Shown one piece after another: positions 1 to 5,135 of a stretch of DNA of 7,119 bases. This DNA comes from Sphingobacterium sp. GTDB taxonomy: Bacteria; Bacteroidota; Bacteroidia; Sphingobacteriales; Sphingobacteriaceae. Both the position numbers and the translations under genes were made by a program. Below the pieces are notes generated by a model that had not been told where the DNA came from, did not search any database, and saw only the letters and a list, made by a program, of their open reading frames with translations. The stretch is from contig JASLCA010000284.1 of assembly GCA_030146225.1 (NCBI GenBank), positions 1-7,119 of the forward strand. The letters are read 5' to 3'. How positions within the stretch are numbered: the stretch's first letter is position 1; each line of letters starts with the position of its first letter.

Positions 1-168
1 CTCAGTCACACCAATAAACAATGTCCAACTTGCGTTAAAGCCTAAATTATGCATGTTCTCCATCATCTGTGGATTTTGAAATACCTTAGCAATCGCTGAA
101 GGCGAGATAATGTAGAGGTAGACCGCAAGGCATACCCAATAGATAATTGTTTTAAAAGAATATTTCAT
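1..168 (-). CDS. DoxX-like membrane protein, N-terminal part only
   Basis: The first 56 codons of a gene that leaves the window at base 1. The start is the ATG at 168-166, 15 nt after the SDR stop, with no Shine-Dalgarno sequence, as is usual in this cluster. The peptide begins MKYSFKTIIYWVCLAVYLYI, a short basic end followed by a hydrophobic first membrane segment (about residues 7-21). A polar loop follows (KVFQNPQMMENMHNLGF), then the start of a second apolar stretch (WTLFIGV). A first helix followed by a loop with an N-terminal 'NPxxxxxMxxLG' flavour is typical of the small four-helix DoxX-like family (DoxX_2 type). The family is not biochemically well defined and often sits beside oxidoreductases and HxlR regulators. 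Position and strand put it in an operon with the SDR. The family call is by pattern and rests on a fragment. Confidence 0.6.
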   Translation of the reverse strand, partial: MKYSFKTIIYWVCLAVYLYIISPSAIAKVFQNPQMMENMHNLGFNASWTLFIGVTE

Positions 169-183
169 AATATATTTAGTTGG

Positions 184-1008
184 TTAATAATCGATGGAAC
201 GGGCAATATCTTCGTTAAAAAGCACCGCGGCTTGGTACTCCCTGACTTTAGATCTCATCGCCTCAATCGCTGCCGAAGTCAATGGAAGCCGGAGGATATT
301 AGTATCACCCCCTACCGCCTTAACAATTGCCGCCGCCGCCTTAGCGGGATCCCCAGTCTGCTTACCATGAAGCGCCTTTGTATTTTCACGAACATCAGTT
401 AAACTCGTTCTATAGGAATCAATCTCTTTATAAGCATAAGCCAATGAAGCCCCAAAAAAGTCCGTACGCAATGCCCCAGGCTCCACCAACAAAACTTTAA
501 TCCCAAAGGTCGAAACCTCCTCAAATAGAGCCTCCGTCATGCCCTCCACAGCAAATTTAGAAGCCGCATAAATTCCATTCCCCACCCCAGCCACTAAGCC
601 AGCGCGCGAAGATATCTGCACGATAGTACCATTTTTATGCGTACGCATAGCGGGCAACACAGCTTTCACAAACCTCCACGGAGCAATAAAATTGACTAAA
701 AACTGCCGGATCACCTCCTCCTCCTCAAACTCCTCAATCATCCCAAAAGCACCATAGCCAGCATTATTGACCAAAACGTCAATTCGTCCATAGGTATTTA
801 TAATATTGGAAACGATTTCAGGAATTTCATGGGTATGAATCACATCCATAATATAGGCTTTAGCAGCAGGATGCTTTTCAAATTCAGCCTTGTCTTCCGC
901 AGTCCGCACCGTACCAATAACCAGATCCCCTTGAGACAATGCAGCCGCCGCGATGGCGCTCCCCAGTCCTTTGGAAACCCCAGTAATCAACCATATTTTA
1001 CTTTCCAT
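184..1008 (-). CDS. Short-chain dehydrogenase/reductase (classical SDR)
   Basis: A 274-residue NAD(P)-dependent oxidoreductase of the classical SDR family, cytosolic, substrate unknown. The Rossmann fold shows the cofactor motif TGVSKGLG (residues 9-16), Arg35 at the end of beta-2 (an arginine there favours NADP), Asp55 in the MDV segment, NNAG at 81-84, the catalytic Ser134, Tyr147 and Lys151 (YxxxK), and the PG turn at 177-178. All catalytic residues are present. The length (274 with a C-terminal extension) fits the subgroup often annotated as oxidoreductase or SDR family NAD(P)-dependent in Bacteroidota. The start ATG at 1008-1006 gives the glycine motif its usual distance from the N terminus. 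It is the first gene of a two-gene operon with the DoxX-like gene and lies head to head with the HxlR regulator, which suggests induction by the regulator's signal, possibly an electrophile or aldehyde. The function beyond reductase/dehydrogenase is not visible. Confidence 0.93.
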   Translation of the reverse strand: MESKIWLITGVSKGLGSAIAAAALSQGDLVIGTVRTAEDKAEFEKHPAAKAYIMDVIHTHEIPEIVSNIINTYGRIDVLVNNAGYGAFGMIEEFEEEEVIRQFLVNFIAPWRFVKAVLPAMRTHKNGTIVQISSRAGLVAGVGNGIYAASKFAVEGMTEALFEEVSTFGIKVLLVEPGALRTDFFGASLAYAYKEIDSYRTSLTDVRENTKALHGKQTGDPAKAAAAIVKAVGGDTNILRLPLTSAAIEAMRSKVREYQAAVLFNEDIARSIDY

Positions 1009-1028
1009 AACACAAGCATTTATTTACT

Positions 1029-1060
1029 CAAAAATATTCCATATCTTTATAACAGACAAG
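1029..1060 (-). promoter_or_regulatory. Candidate promoter of the SDR operon
   Basis: Read on the minus strand, TATTTTTG (1036-1029) is an exact match to the Bacteroidota -7 element TAnnTTTG. CTTG (1060-1057) stands 20 nt upstream in place of the -33 element TTTG (one mismatch). The 3' edge of the -7 box is 20 nt from the SDR start codon, giving a leader of roughly 10-15 nt. The consensus is established for Bacteroides-type sigma factors; its use here is inference. Confidence 0.55.
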
Positions 1061-1080
1061 TACTTACAAAATTGTATGTA
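1061..1080. promoter_or_regulatory. Candidate HxlR operator (20-bp imperfect dyad)
   Basis: TACtTACAA-aa-TTGTAtGTA: eight of ten symmetric base pairs match, with the only breaks at the central pair and one inner pair. The TAC...GTA outer arms resemble the dyads bound by known HxlR-family repressors. It abuts the -33 element of the SDR promoter and ends 13 nt before the regulator's start, so a bound dimer could block both directions. The symmetry is seen directly; binding is inferred from position. Confidence 0.55.
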
Positions 1081-1093
1081 TAATTTTAAGCCT

Positions 1094-1480
1094 ATGAGAA
1101 AAGCGAATTCAACAAACTTTTCAAATGAAAAAGACCTTTTAGAAAACTGTGGAATGTACTATACCCTATCCCTATTGGCAGGGAGGTGGAAGGTCAGTAT
1201 ACTAGCCGCCCTCCTAGCAAACAAGGTGATGCGGTATACCGAAATAAAAAACAGCATAGCCAAGGTCAGCGAAAGAATGTTAATCAAACAATTGAAGGAA
1301 TTAATGCAGGACGGACTAATCCTCCGCAGGGATTATACCGAGATGCCACCTCGAGTTGAATATCAAATAAGTGAACGCGGAAAAAGCCTTCAGAAAGTCC
1401 TTCTAGAATTGCAAGCCTGGGGCAAGAAATACAAGACCCGATCCGTAAGCTTGAATGATGCTGCACAAATAAGCAGCTGA
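1094..1480 (+). CDS. HxlR-family winged-helix transcriptional regulator
   Basis: A 128-residue DNA-binding protein of the HxlR type. The family signature is clear: ENCGMYYTLSLLAGRWKVSIL (residues 17-37) with the single cysteine Cys19, then the helix-turn-helix and recognition helix around RYTEIKNSIAKVSERMLIKQLKEL (47-70), and the wing GLILRRDYTEMPPRVEYQISERG (74-96). The family dimerises and often responds to quinones, aldehydes or oxidants through a cysteine near the N terminus. Here the usual Cys-Pro is Cys-Gly. The start is taken as the ATG at 1094 because it gives the normal family length. The in-frame ATG at 1076 lies inside the proposed operator, and the longer upstream open frame overlaps the SDR start. 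The gene is divergent from the SDR operon, its likely target. The signal is not known. Confidence 0.92.
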   Translation: MRKANSTNFSNEKDLLENCGMYYTLSLLAGRWKVSILAALLANKVMRYTEIKNSIAKVSERMLIKQLKELMQDGLILRRDYTEMPPRVEYQISERGKSLQKVLLELQAWGKKYKTRSVSLNDAAQISS

Positions 1481-1501
1481 AAGGGCCTAGCCTGTAGCAT
1501 T

Positions 1502-1518
1502 ACGCTTGTAGCAAGCGT
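1502..1518. repeat. Perfect 7-bp inverted repeat after the HxlR gene
   Basis: ACGCTTG-TAG-CAAGCGT: a 7-bp stem with a 3-nt loop, 21 nt after the regulator stop and 24 nt before the lipoprotein ATG. It is followed by only two more Ts, so it would be a weak terminator at best; it could also be part of the lipoprotein's control region. The second lipoprotein has a CTTGTA at the matching distance from its start but not the hairpin. Confidence 0.5.
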
Positions 1519-1542
1519 TTGATACCGTATAAACCAAAAATT

Positions 1543-1887
1543 ATGAAAAAACTATACCTCCTTATTTTCGCCACCGTCCTACTCACCGCTTGCAGTACAC
1601 GCCCGCAGCCGCAATCACCTGAGGAATGTCTTGCGAAAATGATTAGCCAGTACAAAGAAGAATTAATCTGTAAACAGGAAGGGCTATGGCAAGTCGACCT
1701 ATTTAGTGCCACCTACAACGAGGAAACAATCTATTTCCCCATGCTGGTATGCCCAAATTGCGACAGCACCGCCCCTACCTATGGCTACAATTGTGCAAGT
1801 CAGAAAGTAAAGATCGAGGACTTTACACAAGTAACAGCACTTAAGAAAGTCTATGATAGCTGCACAGACGAGCTTGTTGCAGAGTAA
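1543..1887 (+). CDS. Small cysteine-rich lipoprotein, function unknown
   Basis: A 114-residue putative lipoprotein. The start ATG at 1543 gives a signal peptide MKKLYLLIFATVLLTAC with the lipobox LTAC, acylated at Cys17; upstream in-frame starts would only add a polar tail in front of it. The mature chain has six further cysteines (29, 43, 70, 73, 84, 107), including a CPNC pair at 70-73, and an even number is compatible with three disulfides in the periplasm or at the outer membrane. The residues Y-N-E-E-T-I-Y-F followed by CPNCDS faintly recall small DUF lipoproteins of Bacteroidota with a conserved Cys pair, but I cannot name the family. A paralogue starts at 6936 on the same strand, with cysteines at identical positions 17, 29 and 43. 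It lies 62 nt after the HxlR gene and converges with idi. A real gene, function unassigned. Confidence 0.82.
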   Translation: MKKLYLLIFATVLLTACSTRPQPQSPEECLAKMISQYKEELICKQEGLWQVDLFSATYNEETIYFPMLVCPNCDSTAPTYGYNCASQKVKIEDFTQVTALKKVYDSCTDELVAE

Positions 1888-1904
1888 ATAAAACGCCAAA
1901 GACC

Positions 1905-1919
1905 AAGGCTTAGCCTTTT
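1905..1919 (+). terminator. Possible weak terminator of the lipoprotein gene
   Basis: AAGGC-TTA-GCCTT followed by TT: a 5-bp stem with a 3-nt loop lying 17 nt after the lipoprotein stop. The loop is the stop codon of the convergent idi gene, so the hairpin could serve the end of both transcripts, but the minus-strand side has no continuous T run. Short stem and short T tract make this tentative. Confidence 0.3.
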
Positions 1920-2461
1920 CCCTGAGGATCGAGCAGGATTAGGCTAGCCGGACTTTTATCCCAGATTTGGGAAACAATAGCTTTAAACCAAAAGGTAAAC
2001 TGCGCCGGAGAATCCTGAATCTCCTGAAGCACTTCAGCTTTGCTCAGCCATCGGTAAGCAGCCACCTCATCGGGATTAGGCTCAGGCTTAGCGTTGGAAT
2101 AACCAAAGAAAACATGATCATATTCATGCTCAATCAAATCATTCTCCACCGCAGCCTTATAGACAAAGCCAAAGCGAAATTGCAGCTCACAAGTAAGCCC
2201 CATCTCAAAGGCCAGCCGTTCGCCAGCACTATCCAATACTTTCTCACCCCATTGCGGATGCGAGCAGCAGGTATTGGTCCACAGGCCTCCACCATGATAC
2301 TTATGCAAAGCCCGCTGCTGAATAAGCAGCTCCCCCGCATCATTAAACACAAAGACCGAAAAGGCCCGATGCAGCTGTCCCTGAATATGCGCTTCCAGCT
2401 TATCCATTAGCCCGAGAGCCTGATCATGCTGATCTACCAATATGACTTTATTTCTTTCCAA
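1910..2461 (-). CDS. idi: Isopentenyl-diphosphate delta-isomerase, type I
   Basis: A Nudix-fold enzyme converting isopentenyl diphosphate to dimethylallyl diphosphate, the starter for prenyl chains feeding the carotenoid pathway. Counting from the chosen start (183 residues), the metal ligands are His25, His31 and His68. The catalytic cysteine is Cys66 in TNTCCSHP (equivalent to E. coli Cys67). The Nudix region carries ERLAFEMG with Glu86, and the EHE pair Glu111/Glu113 matches E. coli Glu114/Glu116. All active-site residues are present. No ATG exists near the N terminus. I chose TTG at 2461 because GGAGAAGG (2470-2463) lies just upstream and the protein then begins ERNKVILVDQ, like family members. 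A TTG at 2479 would add six residues with no ribosome site. It is the last gene of the operon, 40 nt after crtYcd. Confidence 0.95.
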   Translation of the reverse strand: MERNKVILVDQHDQALGLMDKLEAHIQGQLHRAFSVFVFNDAGELLIQQRALHKYHGGGLWTNTCCSHPQWGEKVLDSAGERLAFEMGLTCELQFRFGFVYKAAVENDLIEHEYDHVFFGYSNAKPEPNPDEVAAYRWLSKAEVLQEIQDSPAQFTFWFKAIVSQIWDKSPASLILLDPQGKG

Positions 2462-2462
2462 A

Positions 2463-2470
2463 CCTTCTCC
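2463..2470 (-). promoter_or_regulatory. Ribosome binding site that decides the idi start
   Basis: On the minus strand GGAGAAGG, with the GGAG core 5 nt before TTG at 2461. It is the only clear Shine-Dalgarno sequence in the carotenoid operon. It favours the second of two possible TTG starts and may compensate for the non-ATG codon. Confidence 0.55.
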
Positions 2471-2501
2471 AATTAGCAATTATCAAACAATTTTCCACTC
2501 C

Positions 2502-3215
2502 TTAACGCCCCCCAATCCGCCTACGATCAAAGCGCTTTTGAATCAATTTAAACACATAAACATTCAGTAAAAACTGGCTATAGCCATACACCGCATCCTC
2601 AATAGGGATGCTCAGCATACGAATCCCCAAGAAATCAGCAGGATTATAATTAACGATAGGCGAAGCAATCCCCGTCCCTGTTAAAACCCCATTAACAGCA
2701 AAAAAACCAGGCATAAGAATCAAGTAGATCAAAGTAGCCTGCCCAAGCCATTCCCACTTCGCAATAAAATGCAGGTAGAATAAGCTCCCTAAGGTTACAA
2801 TCACCGTCAGCAAGGTGTAGAGCTTATCTGGGTATAAAAAAGCAGTCACCAACAAAACAATCGCACTCACAAAAACAATAAGATTGTTAAAGGCATTGCT
2901 AAAGCTCAAGTCAAACAACTTGTCTAAGCAGAAATACGTAAAGACACAAGAAAACGGAATACAGAAGAAAAATAACCATTCCTCCAAGGGCAGGCCCGCC
3001 AAGACAAACCCGAGCGTATAATCGGTATTAAACCACCAGACCCCTAGCTTAGTAAACCAAATATCCCAAGCAATAAAAGGAATAGCCACCAAGCTGCTAG
3101 AACATAAGAAGACACCAAAATACCGATCAAAGCGCAGACGCTTATCAAAAGAGGCAACAAAGCAGATTAAGATCGTAAAGAAATTAATCAGGATATAGGT
3201 ATAAGACTGTAACAT
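2502..3215 (-). CDS. crtY: Lycopene cyclase, fused CrtYc-CrtYd type
   Basis: A 237-residue integral membrane protein that cyclises the ends of lycopene to beta-rings (beta-carotene). It belongs to the CrtYc/CrtYd (CarR/heterodimeric) class, unrelated to the FAD-binding CrtY of proteobacteria. Here both halves are in one chain. The first half carries WDIW (50-53) and the conserved PLEE motif at 76-79 inside a hydrophobic stretch. The second half repeats the pattern with LGIRMLSIPIED (196-207), whose PIED aligns with PLEE. The acidic pairs Glu78/Glu79 and Glu206/Asp207 are the likely active-site residues. Several hydrophobic segments (about 5-22, 35-50, 67-97, 111-127, 132-150, 158-175, 206-225) and a basic C-terminal tail are visible. 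The length matches fused cyclases of Bacteroidota. The ATG at 3215 follows the crtZ stop by 5 nt, so the two are surely co-transcribed. Confidence 0.93.
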   Translation of the reverse strand: MLQSYTYILINFFTILICFVASFDKRLRFDRYFGVFLCSSSLVAIPFIAWDIWFTKLGVWWFNTDYTLGFVLAGLPLEEWLFFFCIPFSCVFTYFCLDKLFDLSFSNAFNNLIVFVSAIVLLVTAFLYPDKLYTLLTVIVTLGSLFYLHFIAKWEWLGQATLIYLILMPGFFAVNGVLTGTGIASPIVNYNPADFLGIRMLSIPIEDAVYGYSQFLLNVYVFKLIQKRFDRRRIGGR

Positions 3216-3220
3216 TAGAT

Positions 3221-3667
3221 TTACTTAAAATACATTTTAAAATATTTAATAGGCACCCATAAAAATCCAAAGCACTCCCCCTCATGCCGCCCCAAATGCT
3301 TATGATGCTGCTTATGCGCTCTTCGGATAGCCAACAAATAGGGATTTTTAGTGTCCGAAAGAACTTTCCCACGCTGATGAATAAAGATATCATGCACAAA
3401 AAAATAAGCCATCCCATAAAGCGTTATTCCCAGGCCAATATAAAAGAGGTAACTATAGTCTTGCTCCAGCCCAAAATATAGCAATGCAATTGCAGGAGCT
3501 GAAAAAATCAGGAAGAACAAGTCATTCCGCTCCAAAGGTCCCACCGTGCTATGATCATGATGATCCCTATGCAAGGACCACAGAAAGCCATGCATAATAT
3601 ATTTATGAATAAGCCAAGTAGCTCCCTCCATAAAGAAGAAGACCAGGAAAACAAGCAGTACATTCAT
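3221..3667 (-). CDS. crtZ: Beta-carotene 3-hydroxylase (CrtZ, non-haem di-iron)
   Basis: A 148-residue membrane enzyme of the fatty-acid hydroxylase superfamily that adds 3- and 3'-hydroxyls to beta-rings, giving cryptoxanthin and then zeaxanthin, with O2 and reduced ferredoxin-type electron donors. All four histidine clusters of the di-iron site are present: HKYIMH (His21, His26), HRDHH (His33, His36, His37), HDIFIH (His92, His97) and HKQHH (His118, His121, His122). Membrane segments flank them (about 2-20, 50-66 and 72-92). The size is at the short end for bacterial CrtZ, as is common in Bacteroidota. The ATG at 3667 lies 8 nt after the SRPBCC stop and the stop is 5 nt before crtYcd. With the cyclase next door and no ketolase, zeaxanthin is the expected product. 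Confidence 0.95.
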   Translation of the reverse strand: MNVLLVFLVFFFMEGATWLIHKYIMHGFLWSLHRDHHDHSTVGPLERNDLFFLIFSAPAIALLYFGLEQDYSYLFYIGLGITLYGMAYFFVHDIFIHQRGKVLSDTKNPYLLAIRRAHKQHHKHLGRHEGECFGFLWVPIKYFKMYFK

Positions 3668-3675
3668 AGCATTAA

Positions 3676-4134
3676 TTATTTGTGAAACCTATCCATTAAA
3701 ACCTGCTGCCTAAAATCAAAAATTTCCTGCAACTTACTCTTCACAAAGACCACATGCGCTAGCCTACCTAAAAAGCCCATAGGCAGCTCATAGTCCACCG
3801 TATCTTTAACCAAAACCCCTTGAGCATTAGGAATAAACTCATGAAAATGATTCCAATACTTATAGGGCCCACTTTCTTGAAAATCAGTAAAGCTGCGCAA
3901 CACATCAACTTGGGTAATGCGAGTCGTCCATTTCAATGGAATGCCCAGCAAGGGAGCCACCGTATAGCTAATCTTCATCCCCTCATAAATCTCCACCTTA
4001 TCCAGAGCCGAGCGCACGACAAAAGCCATGCTTTTCGGGGTAATCTCGGCCAGATTTGCAGGCGCAGAAAAAAAAGTCCAAGCATCTTCAATCGAGCAGG
4101 CCAGTTGTTGCTCCCTATACAATCTATAACGCAT
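3676..4134 (-). CDS. SRPBCC-superfamily protein in the carotenoid operon
   Basis: A 152-residue cytosolic protein of the START/SRPBCC (Bet v 1-like) fold, a helix-grip with a deep hydrophobic pocket. Visible hallmarks are the N-terminal strand and first helix SIEDAWTFFSAPANLAEITP (residues 14-33), the central strands with IPLKWTTRITQV (65-76), the conserved GPYKYWNHFHEF (89-100), DTVDYELPMG (111-120) and a long C-terminal helix (about 123-150). There is no signal peptide. Homologues are often labelled 'cell division inhibitor-like' or plain SRPBCC and are seen near carotenoid genes in Bacteroidota, but no enzymatic step is assigned. A role in binding or handing over a hydrophobic pigment intermediate between CrtB/CrtI and CrtZ is inference only. 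The start is ATG at 4134; a TTG two codons upstream is less likely. It is 8 nt before crtZ and 163 nt after crtB. Confidence 0.82.
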   Translation of the reverse strand: MRYRLYREQQLACSIEDAWTFFSAPANLAEITPKSMAFVVRSALDKVEIYEGMKISYTVAPLLGIPLKWTTRITQVDVLRSFTDFQESGPYKYWNHFHEFIPNAQGVLVKDTVDYELPMGFLGRLAHVVFVKSKLQEIFDFRQQVLMDRFHK

Positions 4135-4297
4135 AATCAACGCTTTAAAATTTATAAAACATAGTTAAAATAGCACAGCAAACAGCAGTCTACCGCGCTT
4201 CGCAATTGCGTAACATATAATCAAAAACCAGCCCATAAATAGGCAAAGTATTTCCTACCTAAACATCCCAAATGCGGCAAGCACATGGCACAAGCCA
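4135..4297 (-). other. 163-nt gap inside the carotenoid operon
   Basis: The only sizeable gap in a packed operon. On the minus strand it contains a 5-bp hairpin touching the crtB stop (ATGGC-ACAA-GCCAT on plus, 4285-4298), a perfect 10-bp palindrome CGCAATTGCG (4201-4210), and a 23-codon open frame (4236-4165, ATG to TAA) starting MGWFLIICYA, hydrophobic with a KRGR centre. A -7-like TATGTTTT (4163-4156) exists, but the nearest TTTG is only 15 nt upstream, so I do not call a promoter. It may be an internal control point or the remnant of a lost gene. Confidence 0.4.
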
Positions 4298-5134
4298 TTA
4301 GAGCAAAGCAGTTTTATAACGCAAGTAGCTCTTAAAAGCTACCATAGCCTTTTGCGAATTTGGTATACGAATTCGGTTTTGAAGAATCTGAGCAGAGCTG
4401 TTGGACTTAATCTTTTTAAAAAGACTGAAATAATATTTATACGCTAAATACACCCCAAACATAGCCGATTTAGGCAGTTTGCGAATGCCCAATAAAGCCT
4501 CCTTAAACTCCTTTTCTATCTCCTGCTCAATCTGAAACTTAACCCCATCATCAAAGCAGCCCATCTCAATATTTGGAAAATAACTACGTCCTAAAAGCTG
4601 ATAATCATCCTTCAAATCCCTTAAGAAATTAACCTTCTGAAAGGCAGAACCTAACTTCCGAGCGTAAGGCTTAAGCAGCTCATACTGCACAGCATCCCCC
4701 TTAGTAAATACCTGTAGGCACATTAAGCCGACCACCTCGGCAGAGCCATATATATAAGTCTGATAGCTGTCAGCATTATAAGCAACAGGCTTCAGATCCA
4801 TCTCCATGCTGTAGAGGAACTGCTCCACCAATTGCATATCAATATGGTAGGAATTAACAATATCCTGAAAGCTTTGCAAGATAGGATTCAAGGAAATACC
4901 CTCCTTAATAGCAGCGGTAGTCTCCAGTTTTAACCTAGTCAGCAGCCCCTGCTTGTCATAATCATGAAAGCTGTCGACAATCTCATCCGCCAGCCGCACA
5001 TAACCATAGATGCCATAGATTGCAGGGCGAATAGCAGGACTCAAAGCAAGAATGCCCAATGAAAAGCTGGTACTATACTTCTGCGTAGCCCGCTTGCTTA
5101 CATCCTGACAAAGTTCATCAAGAAGTCTTTTCAT
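4298..5134 (-). CDS. crtB: Phytoene synthase
   Basis: A 278-residue isoprenoid synthase that condenses two geranylgeranyl diphosphates head to head into 15-cis-phytoene, the committed carotenoid step. The two magnesium-diphosphate motifs are intact: D50EIVD54 in YVRLADEIVDSF, and D173LKDD177 in NFLRDLKDDYQLLGRSYFP (169-187), which is also the squalene/phytoene synthase signature region. The segment YIYGSAEVVGLMCL (127-140) is the family's second signature. The N terminus SKRATQKYSTSFSLG (13-27) is the typical opening helix with the S-F/T-S-F motif. The length is normal (about 270-310). The ATG at 5134 follows the crtI stop by one base, so translation is likely coupled. Diapophytoene and squalene synthases share the fold, but the pairing with CrtI, CrtYcd and CrtZ makes the C40 pathway the right reading. 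GGPP must come from a synthase outside this window. Confidence 0.96.
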   Translation of the reverse strand: MKRLLDELCQDVSKRATQKYSTSFSLGILALSPAIRPAIYGIYGYVRLADEIVDSFHDYDKQGLLTRLKLETTAAIKEGISLNPILQSFQDIVNSYHIDMQLVEQFLYSMEMDLKPVAYNADSYQTYIYGSAEVVGLMCLQVFTKGDAVQYELLKPYARKLGSAFQKVNFLRDLKDDYQLLGRSYFPNIEMGCFDDGVKFQIEQEIEKEFKEALLGIRKLPKSAMFGVYLAYKYYFSLFKKIKSNSSAQILQNRIRIPNSQKAMVAFKSYLRYKTALL

Positions 5135-5135
5135 C

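Noticed and set aside
829..1083. Plus-strand open frame antisense to the SDR start
   Set aside because: It lies opposite the well-supported SDR gene, shows no recognisable motif and runs through the promoter region.
953..1093. N-terminal extension of the HxlR gene
   Set aside because: The added residues overlap the SDR start and the control region, are not family-like, and the ATG at 1094 gives the normal length.
1967..2410. 147-codon plus-strand frame within idi
   Set aside because: It is a shadow of idi, whose active-site residues are all intact on the minus strand; the frame shows no domain.
3820..4164. 114-codon plus-strand frame over the SRPBCC gene
   Set aside because: It is antisense to a conserved gene and its translation has no family pattern.
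4156..4182. Internal promoter before the SRPBCC gene (TTTG / TATGTTTT on the minus strand)
   Set aside because: The spacing is only 15 nt, short of the usual 19-21, and the -7 box has a mismatch.
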